A stretch of 64,000 nucleotides of DNA from Taudactylus pleione (Eukaryota; Chordata; Amphibia; Anura; Myobatrachidae), in NCBI GenBank assembly GCA_031769625.1, contig JAUIMM010000121.1, positions 12,768,001 to 12,832,000 of the forward strand, in the 5' to 3' direction. The position numbers and the translations under genes were made by a program. This document shows positions 32,066 to 42,760 of this stretch, piece by piece. The notes beneath the pieces were generated by a model. The model made no database searches. It saw only the letters and a list, made by a program, of their open reading frames with translations, and was not told where the DNA came from. Every line of letters starts with the position of its first letter. Positions within the stretch are counted from its first letter, which is position 1.

Positions 32066-32398
32066 CATGTAAAATATGTGAAATCATCTTAGCAAGAAGT
32101 GTGCTGAAGATATAGTACATAGGTTTAAGATTTTTTAAAATATACATAAAAGTTCAGTTTGCTCCCATTATAGTCAGTTGGCATTCCTTTTCTGCAGACC
32201 AGACTGTCATTTCTTTTAGTACGTCCCACTAGAAAGAGATATCTCTGTCTCCAGCCCTGTAGCATGACAGGGCTGGAGGTGGGTGTTCCCGGGGCGGGTG
32301 TACATGGTGTAAGAGGCAGCAGTACATACAGTAACACAGTACCGAGGCCTCAAGCATTACACACTGCACATAAACATCTCGCCCCTTTCCTTCCAGCC
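32066..32398 (+). promoter_or_regulatory. Presumed promoter and 5' leader of the CYP27 gene
   Basis: This is the only non-repeat sequence between the satellite and the start codon. It contains a GC-box-like GGGGCGGG at 32291-32298 and an AT-rich TTAAAATATACATAAAA at about 32135. A hairpin-forming CCAGCCCTGT/ACAGGGCTGG pair lies at 32252-32276. There is no convincing TATA box at a fixed distance and no way to place the transcription start. The promoter role is inferred from position only. Confidence 0.4.
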
Positions 32399-32635
32399 AT
32401 GGTGACCCCTTTTCTCGGGCGCTGCTTCCAGGCAGTGGGTAGGGGCTCCCTGCTGCTGCAGACATGCAGAACTGGTGGAACTCAGAGCAGAGCAGTGACA
32501 GGGACAGCAGCAGCTGGAGTAGCAGAAGGTGACAAGAAGATGAAAACAGTAGAAGATCTGTCGGGTCCTTCAGTGTTCACTGACCTGTACTGGGTCTTCC
32601 TGAGGGGATACTTGCTCTATAGCCATGAATTACAG
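32399..32635 (+). CDS. cyp27a1: Cytochrome P450 CYP27 family, exon 1 (start)
   Basis: Exon 1 encodes 79 residues from ATG 32399 to CAG at 32635, followed by the donor gtcagt (phase 0). The first ~35 residues are rich in Arg, Gly, Ala, Leu and Thr with no acidic residue, as expected of a mitochondrial targeting peptide. The end, FTDLYWVFLRGYLLYSHELQ, matches the helix A/A' region that opens the mature CYP27 enzymes, and the intron after HELQ agrees with the CYP27 gene layout. The family hydroxylates sterol side chains or secosteroids in the mitochondrial matrix, with electrons from adrenodoxin. Subfamily A1 is inferred from exons 2-3. CYP27B1 or a frog-specific paralogue is possible. The next exon is 13.2 kb away. 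An upstream in-frame extension exists without a Met in better context, so this Met is preferred. Confidence 0.85.
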
Positions 32636-33484
32636 GTCAGTCCCATATGTGCTTTAAAATGAATATTTCAACTTAAAGTTGCAGGAGAACAACTCAGGAA
32701 ATAATTTGTTCTGGTAATATATTAATAACAACAATTCAACAAATACCAAACTAATTATTTCAACCTCTAATCTCCTGAAGTATTTTCATTGTATGTGAAT
32801 TCAAGAAGTATTACCTACAGTAATAAAGTGCAGCGTTTGAGAAATTGTTTAACACATTTCCTCTCTTTATTTTATTGAAAATAACTAAAAGGAGTTTAAA
32901 TATAGCCATCCGTGTTGCCAGGATACTTTATTTTATTTTATTATCATTATATTTACTAAATAATGACAGAGTTATTTTTTACTGACATATTACCATGCTT
33001 TGTTAAACATTATTTACATGAGAAACAAAATGTTTATCAAGGACTTGAAAAGGGTTCACAATTCTACACAATCTCAAAATCATTACTGTGATATTTCTGT
33101 GATAATGACTTGTATTACACGTGTGATGTTTTACTGACATGGATTTTTTGTTACTGACAAGTGAATTTGTTGTATAGTTTGGGGTATCTGTAGTAGCGTT
33201 CTACTGGATTTATTTGTGGGTGTGGACGGGAACAGCTAGGCACACGAGTAGTCCAATGTTGCACAATTAGACGTAGTTACTGTATATGTAGAATTTGTGC
33301 CTAGTATGCAATGTGTGGGGGAAAGGGGAAAAGCAAAAGAACTCAGCAATCTAAAGTCATATTGATTCTAGTGTAATAAATTGGAGACACAATGCACCGG
33401 TAGAATGCTTGTGGTTTAAAAAGAATAAATAAGAAAAATATTTTAGGGTAAAAACCCTCTGTCTTGTTGATGATGGATGTGTAT
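32636..33484. other. Intron 1, no feature recognised
   Basis: AT-rich intronic sequence without coding capacity or clear repeat ends. The 5' splice donor is at 32636. Confidence 0.6.
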
Positions 33485-33665
33485 TAATTGGGAGGTAAGA
33501 AGGCTCCTTTAGGGTGCCTCCTACCGTAGTGTATGTTTTACCTACGTATTCCTTACTAAACCTCTAATATGACAGTTCTTTGGTGACTCTGGGATATAAA
33601 AGTGCCCTTTTAGGGGGTCTCTTTCCGTATGTAACTAAGGGACACGTAGGTAAAACTACCTTAGA
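33485..33665. repeat. Small foldback sequence
   Basis: The segment around 33528-33552 (TTTTACCTACGTATTCC) faces its inverse around 33636-33660 (CGTAGGTAAAACTACC). CCTTTTAGGG-type motifs lie between. It may be a decayed MITE; no target duplication is clear. Confidence 0.5.
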
Positions 33666-33768
33666 TTGCAGTGTTCTTTTTCCCCATGTCACTCATTGCT
33701 TATCACACACAGGTGCAGCGCTAAGCACATTTTCTACATATAACTAAGTGATTTTTTTTGCCAAATAA

Positions 33769-33932
33769 GGGGCATATGTATCAAAGCTCGATGTGAGATA
33801 TATGTCACCAACCAATGAGCTTCTAACTTACATTTTGCAGGCTGTGTTTAAGAAATGATAGTCTGGAGCTGATTGGTTGGTGATATATATTTCACATTTT
33901 TATTTCACATCAAGATTTGATACATATGCCCC
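33769..33932. mobile_element. MITE with TAA duplication, 164 bp
   Basis: The ends read GGGGCATATGTATCAAA and its inverse, with TAA on both sides (33766-33768, 33933-33935). The interior has CCAACCAAT facing ATTGGTTGG. The pattern fits Tourist/PIF-Harbinger-type MITEs. Confidence 0.88.
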
Positions 33933-34309
33933 TAAATGTTAAATAATCATGTACCGATGGTTGATCCTTGGGATCGGACAGTAGAGCTGGACCCCTGTAT
34001 AAATGCTTATTGTAAGTAAATTCACACTGTGACTAAACTAATATGAAACAAATTCCATATCTATCCCTATTGTGCAGGTCTCAGTGCCTGAGCTGTATCT
34101 GCCATATAGGCCAAAGCATAGGCCTGTTTAAGTACAATAATCTATTTGCTGTTTAGTCTATGTTGCATTGCCTTTTATCAGTAAGAAACATTTATGAGGG
34201 GTTGTTGTTGTTGGTTAACCCTTAATAATTTTTCAGCGCCTACAAACCATACTAGTTAAATCAGATGATTGATACATTGGTACAATGATATACGGTTACC
34301 TGCTGTATG

Positions 34310-34656
34310 CAGTGGTGTATCTATTATGGGTGCAGTGTGTGCGGGGCACACGGGCCCCCGAGTCCAGGGGGGCCCCGCACTGCACACACTGTACCCTTAT
34401 TTTTTTAAAACTTACCTGTCCGAGGTTCCGCGTCGGGTGTCACTGCTGCTCAGAACACCGGAAAAATGGCCGCCGCGGCAATTTTTCTGGCGTTCTGTGC
34501 ATGCGCAGTAGACTCTGGGCACATTCTAGTGCCCGGAGTCTACTAATGCTCTGATGGCTGGCCAGCCGCGTCAGTCGGCTGCCAGCCACCAGGGAGAGAG
34601 GAGGGGGCCCGCATGAGGAGTGCACACGGGCCCCCTCCTCTCTTAAAACGCCCCTG
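34310..34656. mobile_element. hAT-type MITE, 347 bp
   Basis: GCTGTATG is duplicated at 34302-34309 and 34657-34664. The ends are CAGTGGTGTATC and, on the other strand, CAGGGGCGTTTT. The interior includes GCGCATGC-like sequence and a perfect minus-strand CAGGTAAGTT donor-like site at 34410-34419. Two GC-rich inverted segments around 34347-34392 form a hairpin. Confidence 0.9.
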
Positions 34657-34997
34657 GCTGTATGAGTTAGCCACCCATTCTTAGAGGTATATCTCTGTAC
34701 ATTAACTTAATGCAGTGGCAACTAATGTTTCATACCGCAGTGGGAGAAAACAAATTACCATTAAAATTTGCAAAAAGAGCCTCCTACTGGGGTAACTGTG
34801 TAAAAGTAATTCTTTAACTGTACGCTTTTTGAAACTTTTCCTAGTAGCTTTGAAAAATGTGGCAGTGTGCATGCGCCAATGGTAGATGAAGATGTGTACT
34901 GACCAGCACCAGGCACTCCTAAGTGCAATTCTCACCTGCCTGCACATCCAACACTACCACTAGGCACCAACACTAAAAATTACTTTTGGTTCAGCAC

Positions 34998-35170
34998 TAA
35001 GGGGTATATTTACTAAAGTGCGGGATTTTAGAAGTGGAGGTGTTGCCCATAGCAACCAATCAGATTCTACTTATAATTTATCTAGCACCTTCTAGAAGAT
35101 AATAGCTTGAATCTGATTAGTTGCTATAGGAAACATCTCCACTTCTAAAAACCCGCACTTTATATACCAC
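34998..35170. mobile_element. MITE with GTGCGGGATTTTAGAAGTGG arms
   Basis: The left arm (AAAGTGCGGGATTTTAGAAG) and right arm (CTTCTAAAAACCCGCACTTT) are inverted over about 40 bp, with ATAGCAACCAATCAGATTC facing its inverse inside. A more decayed relative lies at 44885-45062. The target duplication is uncertain. Confidence 0.8.
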
Positions 35171-35454
35171 TAGGTCTGCACTTTCTATAGTGAACAAACT
35201 AACCACCTTCATATTGAACTAATGAGAATCATTCATTCCCACCTCAAAAAGTTTATGGTGTCATGTAAACCAACCATGTGCTGTGAAAATCCACGACACA
35301 GGGCAACGCAGGGAAATCATGTAAAACCAATCCTGTGTGCTGTGTAAGTTCCTTTATAGGCAACGCAGGGAAATCTACAAATTTCAGCATATCAACCAAA
35401 TAATATGGCCATCAGCTCTGGGGGTTCCATGATGTATGCTTGCTTGCAAACTAA

Positions 35455-35657
35455 GGGGCTCATTTATCCACGAGTTTATTTAAATGCAACGAGTTTTAAA
35501 ACTCGTTGCGTATGATAATGGTGCTACAGCCAATCAGCTTCCATCTGTCCACTGTTTAAAAAATGACAGTTGGGAGCTGATTGGCTTGAGTGCCATTTAT
35601 CATACGCATTGAGTTTTAAAACTTGTTGCATATAAAACTTGTTGATAAATGGGCTCC
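35455..35657. mobile_element. MITE with TAA duplication, 203 bp
   Basis: The ends are GGGGCTCATTTATCCACG and, on the other strand, GGAGCCCATTTATCAACA, with TAA outside both (35452-35454, 35658-35660). Inside is CAACGAGTTTTAAAACTCGT, a short palindrome, and CCAATCAGCT facing AGCTGATTGG. Confidence 0.88.
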
Positions 35658-35660
35658 TAA

Positions 35661-36750
35661 ATACTGTATTTATGGTCAAAATGTTTTTTGATTATACTAG
35701 TGTTTCTGCACACCAAACAGTAGTGCACACTATAATTACTAAGAGCCTGCCCTTCCCTACCAATGGGAGACACACCAATGTCTGCTACTTATATAAATAT
35801 AGGAATGGATATGGGTCATTGAACCCAAAGGGAGATGCTATGGCACTTCTGGGAGCTGTTAGCATCATGCAACCTGTGTGTGGTGGGATTTGTGTATTTA
35901 CAGACCTCTATACCCTGTACTTTCTACTTTTCCAGTGGCTATTAAATTATTAAGAAGCTTGAAAATATAAAAACTATGGAAAATGATTCTTGTAGCCTGC
36001 CACATTTATTTATGATGAAATAACATTCCTAATTGTTCATGATGTTGCTGCTTTAAAAATTGCTGGCTAAATGATGTGCTATCCCAGAATAAGTGACTAC
36101 AGCATTCTGAATTCAACCCCTGGCGTCTGATGTAAAGATATTGTATATACCAGGACTGTCATTTCTCAGCTGCTAGCTAGAGTTTACTGTAAAACAGGAA
36201 ATGGAGAACTTGACAATCAGAGTACGCCCAGAATGAAAACACACTGTAAACATGTGAAAGTCAATGCCAGTAGCCATGCATTTTCAATTTAGTTTTTTTT
36301 TTCTCCAGAAGATGGTGCTCATACTAAACAAATTGTTTTCTTGTCAAGAGGTGTTTTTCTTCCTTTAAATGTTTCTTTCCTTTGCGAGTTCAAATAAACA
36401 ATCATTGCAGTATTTTCCCACAACTGAGATCCTTATAAAGGGACAGAATTGTACTTGTGTCCCCTTTTAATGCAAGATAATACCTGTTGGGTCTGGATCA
36501 TACTTGCCTACTTTTCAAAAAGCATTTCCGGGAGATTGTGAAAGAAACAGAGGCGTATGACGCTGAAGGGGGTGTGCGGCTCCATATGAGAGGTATGTCA
36601 TGAAACTGACTTACATCCAACTGTACATGAGCCCCAAAGCAGTTACAAAGTTTGGCACATAGACTTAGGTGAGCAGTAAATTGGAGAAAGTGGGTTGTGT
36701 GGGGGTGCTTTTATTTCTTATAAATGTACTTTAAAAATTTGGGGGGGGTT
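35661..36750. other. Intron 1, no feature recognised
   Basis: No protein-coding or repeat structure with clear ends. A short frame at 35639-35953 shows no domain. Confidence 0.5.
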
Positions 36751-37535
36751 TGTGTTTTTTTTTTTTTTTAAATCAATTCTTATTCAAAGGTCATATAATA
36801 CTAATAAAACCTTCTAATATAGCTTGTGTTACTATGTAATGATTTCAGCCAACAAGAGCAATTTGGTTTATTAATATCCAGTCTCTGGAGTTTTGTAGCA
36901 ATTCACTTTTTGTAGAGACTTATTTTTATAGCATGAATTATTTCATACAAATTGTAACAAAGTCCATTTATTGAAGTGCACATGATATCCAGATAAGAGA
37001 CATGGATATAAGCTGTTTTACAGCAGTCTCTGTTTCCCCGTATACAATACTTATGTGCAACCACAAATAATCCTATGTAGGAGAAATAGCGTTGAGCCCA
37101 ACAGTTTGATTGGAAGAAATAAAAAGTCCTTACCTTTTACAGTGTATATTAGCACAGGTTTACAATTGTGAAGACAGACTAACAGTCTCTGATCACCAGC
37201 GTGGTACCTTTAGTTGTTATGGTATATGTGTATATAAAAGCCGCTCGTAGATCCTTTTGTAGGAGGGGGAGAGCTTAGGTAAGATAAGCGATATGTACAG
37301 TATCCCTCGGCAGCATGTACAATTATGTACTTTTCCCCAGGTATGTGAGTCCAGACCCTTAGCACTATTGCCAGGTCAGTTGTATCGCTCACTGCTAATT
37401 CCTTACTGCTTCTTGCGGCTTCAGCGCTGTAGTTCTCTGGTGACCGGTCTGTTTGTCTTCACTGTGTGAGGTCTTTCTACGCGTTTCTCCACCTACTTTC
37501 TCAGTGGCTTCCTCAGGAAATCTATTTAAAAAACA
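36751..37535 (-). mobile_element. Retroelement-like fragment ending in oligo-T
   Basis: A T-run at about 36757-36770 marks the 3' end of a probable minus-strand retroposed copy. The other end carries the hammerhead-like core described at 37474-37520, a hallmark of Penelope-like long terminal segments. No coding sequence remains. The assignment to Penelope-like elements is inferred from the ribozyme-like motif only. Confidence 0.45.
37474..37520 (-). ncRNA. Hammerhead-ribozyme-like core
   Basis: On the minus strand the order is TTTC, CTGAGGA (37510-37516), a stem with CCAC and GTGG, GAAA (37484-37487), the palindrome ACGCGT, then A and GAAA. CTGAGGA fits the CUGANGA core box. GAAA follows stem II. 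ACGCGT gives the very short stem III of minimal or dimeric type I hammerheads, and TTTC/GAAA closes stem I. Hammerheads of this kind are known in Penelope-like elements. Cleavage activity is not shown here. Confidence 0.6.
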
Positions 37536-38089
37536 GGTGTTAAAAATTAGCTATCAATTAACAAGATGCAAAGTGAATGAACAGAAGAGAAATCTAAATC
37601 AAATCAATATTTGGTGTGACCACCCTTTGCCTTCAAAACAACATCAATTCTTGTAGGTACACTTGCACAAGTCAGGTATATTGTAGTAATATAGTCAGGT
37701 GTATAATTAACCAGTCATTCCAAACAGGTGATAATGATCATCGTTTTTATATGTAGGTTGAAAACACAGTCATTAACTAATACAGACACAGCTGTGTAGG
37801 AGGCTTAAACTGGGTGAGGAACAGCCAAACTCTGCTACAAAGGTGAGGTTGAGGAAGACAGGTTCATGTCACAGGTCATACACCATGAGAAGAGTGATCA
37901 CAGAAACAAGAACAGAGTAGTTATACTACATCAGCAAGGTCTCTCCCAGGCAGAGATTTCAAAGCAGACTGAGGTTTCAAAATGTGCTATTCAAGCTCTT
38001 TTGAAGAAGCACAAAGAAACAGGCAATGTCTTCAGAAAAAACAAAACACGGCAACCCGGATCCACGAACATGTCCCGCCCTCTAAGGAC

Positions 38090-39385
38090 AGGACATCGCG
38101 AATGAGAGGGCTCAGCCATGGCATTTCTCTTAGAAATGCCTGGGTTGAGCGTTTATTGGCTGAGAGAGGTAAGCCTCCGCCTTTCAGCCAATGAACGGTT
38201 CCCACCTTTGACTTCAATGGTGAGAACTGCTAGGTAACCTTTAGTAACTTACGGTTCTCACCATTGAAGTCAATGGTGGGAACCGTTCATTGGCTGAGAG
38301 AGGCAGAGGCTCACCTCTCAGCCAATAAACGCTCAGCCTCGGCATTGAGCCCGTCATTTGGGAAGTACCATCCTTAGAGGATGCTACAGTTCGTGTCTAC
38401 TATTTATTTTTGTATTTAAGAAAATGGTGGATGCCTACATGGACAAGAGGACCGGTCAAGGTATTGTAGGTGGGTGTGTTATAAACGTATACATTCAGTG
38501 TATGAGTGTTGTCTTTATATTAACTTTTCTTTTACAGGTGAACTGGTACCAGCAGGCCCTTAATGCCCTGCATGCTGGTACTTGTGGTTCTCCAAGTACC
38601 AGCATGAAAGGGAGGCTTGCTGGGACCTGTAGTTGGACTGTAAAAGATAATCCTTTTTTTTTTTCTTACACACTTTACACTATCAGCCTAGCACCGACCA
38701 GCCAGGGGTGTTACGGGGATAGCCCTGGGCTAGCAGCCCAGGCATGGGGTGCCCTGGAGAGGGGGACTTCTTTATTGGGGGGTCCCCCCTCCCCAGGGAT
38801 TTCTGGCCTGGGCTTACTAGTGGTCAGGTGTAATGCTTTGGCTTGGGGACCAGTTGAAAGGGTTCCCCTAGCTGTGGCATTACAGAAACTAGAAAGAGTC
38901 TGGTGCTGGTCATGGAAAGGGACCCCTACTTATTTTGTCCCCTGTATTTACACAACCAGGACTGGCTATGGAAAGCCTGTGGCTGGTTGTGATTTTAGGG
39001 GGGACCCCATGTCATTTTGTTATTTTTATTTTAACACTTTAGATGATTTTTACAGACAGTTGCATGCACGGATCTCCCTGATCTGTGCATGCATCTGTGT
39101 CAATCAGACCTGCTCATGCTAAAATTGAAAGCATGAAGCAGGTCTATTCATTTGGGTATTTGAAGTTCGATTTTGAGTAGGGTTTGGGGTTCGATTTGGA
39201 CATGGGCATGCAAAATTGATCATCAAATCACTGTTAAAAATCGAACCAAATCACTTTCGGTCTAGCAAAGGCTTCTAAAATATAAGTTTAGTAAATGTGG
39301 GATTTCTACATTCAATTTGACTCAATTTGAAGTGAACTAAATCGAACATCAAATAGAATGTAAAATCGAACTTTGATAAATATAC
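38090..39385. mobile_element. Family B-related element inserted in Tc1
   Basis: The first ~260 bp are a foldback: the segment with TTCAGCCAATGAACGGTTCC near 38180 faces its complement near 38280, around a CAATGGTGAGAACTGC core. The rest shares with family B a GTACCAGCA block, CCCTGGAGAGGGGGA, GTAATGCTTTGGC and an end near TTGATAAATATACCCC. Open frames through it (for example 38358-39122) have no domain. Confidence 0.6.
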
Positions 39386-39699
39386 CCCATCATGCTTACT
39401 TCCCTTCGAAATTGGAAGATGTCCAGCATTGCCATCAGCTCAGAACTGGCAGATACCAGTGGGACCCAGGTACACCCATCTACTGTTCGGAGAAGTCTTG
39501 CCAGAAGTGGTCCTTATGTAAGAATTGCGGCAAAAAAGCCACACCTTCGGTGTGGAATCAAGGCCAAGCGACTAAACTATGCACAAAGCATAGGAACTGG
39601 GGTGCATAAAAATGGCAGCAGGTGCTATGAGTCAAAATGTGAAATATTTGGCTGTAACAGAAGGCAGTTTGTTCGCCGAAGGGCTGAAGAGCAGTACAA

Positions 39700-40478
39700 T
39701 AGGGGCGTATTTACCCATTGCCAGGATGGCACTCGCCAGGGGCGCCAGCCAAAGAGGGGCACCGTCCAGCAGTGCCACCAGCAGCCAAGAGGTGGAATCA
39801 GGCTGGGATTACCAGGACCGGAACTAGCGGCAGTGCAGCCACCGTTAGTCCCCCGGGCCCCACAAGTGTAGGGCAGACCGCAGTGAGTAGCGGTCAGCCC
39901 TACACAGTTTACAAACACACAGCTGCCAGCAGCGGCTGTGTGTTTGTTATCGCAGCCAATGAGAGTCAGACAGACTCTCAATGGCTGCTGCATCCACGGA
40001 GGGAGCCGGCTGGAGCTCACTCATGAGCTCTGCCTTCATGACATCTTTCCCATAGTGCAGAGCAGGCTGGAAGGAGCGGATAGCGGCAGTCGTCGGAAGG
40101 AGTGGGGATTCGGGTAAGTTGTGTTGTTATTTTTTTCTATGTGTGTAAGAATGGCACATGGGGGGTGTGTGGCTACTATGGGGCACTGTATAGGGGGGGC
40201 TGCTACTGGGGGCACTGTGTAAAGGGGACTACTACTGGGGGCACTGTATAGGGGGGAGTACTACAGGGGGCACTGTATAGTGGGATGGCTGGGGAGACAG
40301 ACGGAAGCGCTGGCTGATGAAACATGTGGGCTGGCTGGGGAGACAGAAGAGGGGTAGCTGGAGGAAACATTTTAAGTACTTATTTAATGTATAGTGTCAT
40401 TATTCAGAAATTATGGGGGGAGGGGGCCGCCAGTCCATTACATTGCCAGGGGCGCTCGGATCCCTAGATACACCCCTG
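39700..40478. mobile_element. hAT-type MITE inserted in Tc1, 779 bp
   Basis: CAGTACAA is duplicated at 39692-39699 and 40479-40486. The ends read TAGGGGCGTATTTA and, on the other strand, CAGGGGTGTATCTA. Without the element the Tc1 reading frame continues across the junction. The interior has a GGGGGCACTGTATAGGGG minisatellite (40150-40280), a CGGGTAAGTT donor-like site at 40111-40120, and a CTGTGTGTTTGT segment shared with the element at 3784-4475. Confidence 0.9.
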
Positions 40479-40904
40479 CAGTACAATAATGAATGTCTGC
40501 AGGGAACAGTGAAGCATGGTGGAGGTTCCTTGCAAGTTTGGGACTGCATTTCAGCAAATGGAGTTGGAGATTTGGTCAGGAGTAATGCTGTACTTCTCAA
40601 TATTGAGAAATACAGGCAGGTACTTATCTATCAGGCAATACCGTCAGGGAGGCATTCTGAAGCAGGACAACGACCCCAAACATACAGCCAGTCTTATTAA
40701 GAACCATCATCAGCATGAAGAACAAGGAGTCCTGGAAGTGATGATATGGCCCCCACAGAGCCCTGTTCTCAACATCGAGGCTTTCTGGGATTACATGAAG
40801 AGTCAGGAGAATATGAGCAAGCCTACATCCACAGAAGATCTGTGGTTAGTTCTCCAAGATGTTTGGAACAACCTCCCTGCAGTGTCCCGCGGTGGGGGGG
40901 GGAA

Positions 40905-41213
40905 GTTGTGTATGCAGAGGGAGAATAGATGCTGTCCGCATGCATCTATTCACATTACGGGGGAAAGCCCGGGGGCAGCCCAGCATCTCGGAGATGCTGG
41001 GCATGCCCCTCACTGACAGAACTCAGAAAGAGGCAAAACGTCATCTTGCATGGACGAACATCATCATTCCTGGACTTTTGTCCAGGAATGATGATGTTCG
41101 TCCATGCAAGATGACATTTTGCCTCTTTTCTGAGTTCCGTTTTTTTGGAGGGAAAAATCCGAACTCAACGTGCAAACTCAAACCTATCCGATCCTGCACA
41201 TCCCTAATTAGGA
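40905..41213 (-). mobile_element. hAT-family end fragment with long hairpin
   Basis: The right end reads TAGGGATGTGC on the minus strand (ending at 41213). This is the terminus of the large hAT at 5546-18416, followed by GGATCGG and AGGCAAAATGTCATC as in the 754 copy. The left terminus is not found. A 57-bp-arm hairpin occupies 41019-41137, and a smaller one (CAGCATCTCGGAGATGCTG) lies at 40981-40999. Confidence 0.7.
41019..41137. repeat. Near-perfect hairpin, 57-bp arms, 4-nt loop
   Basis: Arm 41019-41075 pairs with 41080-41137, with one mismatch (C/T, wobble-capable in RNA), one single-base bulge and a TTTT loop. The arms contain CATCTTGCATGGACGAACAT and its complement. Confidence 0.92.
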
Positions 41214-41439
41214 GTGATTTCAATCACTTCCTGTTTGTGTTTCAAGCCTCTCCCCCAGTTCCCGCTCTTTTATGAGAGCCATGTGTTCCAAGCCTCAATG
41301 TGAATGTGTTTCAGGAGTGAATACAATCACTTCCTGTTTGTGTTCCAAGCCTCTTTCATGTGAGCCATTCCATACTGTGTAATATTACCCTTAATGTGTA
41401 ATTTTACTTTTACGAATAATGTGTATTTCAATCAGATGA

Positions 41440-41735
41440 TCGTTGTCTGATCATCCTGCATGTGCTAGATGTTTGATATCGAACATCCAGCACATGCACC
41501 AACCCCCCAACGACTATAATGACCCTATAGTAACCAGGCCAACCTGGTCGATATTGACCAGGTTGGCCTGCACGCACGGGCGACGGTCGATATCGACCAT
41601 CCATGCCAGCGCATCGACCATCGTTTGAAGGGGCCAAAAACTGGACGATTTTAACGATAATGATATGATTGATATCGTTATCGTACAAATTGACCAGTAA
41701 TATCTGACCATGTGTATGCACCATAATATTTGTTA
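41440..41735. mobile_element. MITE inside the left Penelope arm
   Basis: A stretch rich in ATATCG/CGATAT interrupts the left inverted arm, which continues on either side. It contains a GACCAGGTTGGCCTG palindrome near 41554-41571 and the segment AACATCCAGCACATG facing its inverse around 41458-41496. The right end reads GGTGCATACACATGG on the other strand, resembling the MITE terminus at 8459. Confidence 0.6.
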
Positions 41736-42302
41736 TTTTTTTTTTTTTTTGCTCTATTCTAATAAAGATATGTATATAGGTGAGATTAGCTCCATGGACA
41801 CCAAAAAGATAATTTAAACTCTGTGTTCCCCACAGAACTCTCCCCCCTCCCCCATTTAATTACAACTTTGGAGTCCCATAATTATCCAACATTTTACAAT
41901 ATTAATTCACAAAAACAATAATAAAAGCTTGAGTGTATATATTTGTATAATTACATATAAGTATATTTTGCACTATTATATAAACAGCTTGTAAACATAT
42001 ATGGGTACAATGTACAATACAAATTGGCCTTTTCTATCAAATGTACATATTTGCATTAATACATAAAGATACAATTTTCTACATTGTTCATATACAATTT
42101 AAATAGAATTTAAATACAGATAGTTCACATACACATATGGGTATATTGTTTAATAGCAAAACAAAATTATATTTTACAGCAAATGATCACCAATTCACCA
42201 GGAACATTAATCTGATAGTTATTTATCAATAAATGATACAATATCTATTCCTTCATTCAGATCTCTTGGAACCAATCAATTAAGGGTGTAGATCCAGTAG
42301 GA

Positions 42303-42760
42303 CTACTGTCTAGATAATTTTAAGTCTCTACTTCCCCTTCTGGGGTCTGCTTTATTGTGCTCTAGAACCGTAAATTTTAGATCTTTAATATCTGAATTAT
42401 GATATTCTAGAAAATGCCTTGGAAGGCTATGTGTTCTCATCTTGTTTTTAATATTTCTAAGATGTTCTTGTATACAGAGTTTTATACTTATTTTTGTTTT
42501 CCCCACATAGTGGAGTCCACAGGCAATCCTATATACAACATAGCTTGAATTACACGTTATTGTATCTTTAAGTTTTAGAGTTTTTTTAGTCTCTTCATCT
42601 ATAGTGCAAGAATGTCTTTCCTTGTGTTTACAACAAATACATTTGTTACAAGGGTAACACCCCGGTTTCTTATTTAAGAAACTGTCGTTACACTGTTTTG
42701 TATATCCCTGTTTACTGATCTCAACATACTAGGGGCTAAGATATTTTTTACAGTAGTTGC
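42303..42760 (-). pseudogene. Penelope-like C-terminus with GIY-YIG endonuclease
   Basis: Read on the minus strand, a cysteine-rich segment (CYPCNKCICCKH) precedes VVYRIACGLHYVGKTK, the GIY-YIG core as it appears in Penelope-like elements, where the first block is degenerate. IQEHLRNIKN and LPRHFLEYHN follow, and the frame ends near 42303. The nuclease would nick target DNA to prime reverse transcription. Upstream RT sequence is absent, so this is a relic. It differs clearly from the second Penelope-like copy at 51430-54496, so it is a separate lineage. Confidence 0.8.

Larger units (their letters stand above)
37555..40884 (+). mobile_element. Tc1-like transposon relic with two nested elements
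   Basis: The 5' region contains TCAATATTTGGTGTGACCAC and CCTTTGCCTTCAAAACA, typical of Tc1-like element ends in fish and frogs. The transposase follows and is split by 38090-39385 and 39700-40478. The right part stops at about 40884 where hAT-related sequence begins, so the right terminus is missing. Confidence 0.8.
37866..40884 (+). pseudogene. Tc1-like transposase, three fragments
   Basis: The N-terminal DNA-binding part (about 37890-38080) has VVILHQQGLSQAEISKQTEV and AIQALLKKHKETG, a paired-like helix-turn-helix with a basic NKTRQPGS tail. The middle (39390-39699) includes HPSTVRRSLARSGPYVRIA, the second helix-turn-helix region. The C-terminal part (40487-40884) has VKHGGGSLQVWDCI, then QDNDPKHTA and WPPQSPVLNIEAFWDYMK, which carry the second and third acidic residues of the DDE catalytic triad. 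The first catalytic Asp region is not preserved. Frameshifts occur, for example near 40640-40660. Intact relatives cut and paste at TA. This copy is inactive. Confidence 0.88.

Noticed and set aside
38358..39122. 254-codon open frame in intron 1
   Set aside because: It lies wholly within a family B-related element, and the homologous stretch in other copies is not open.
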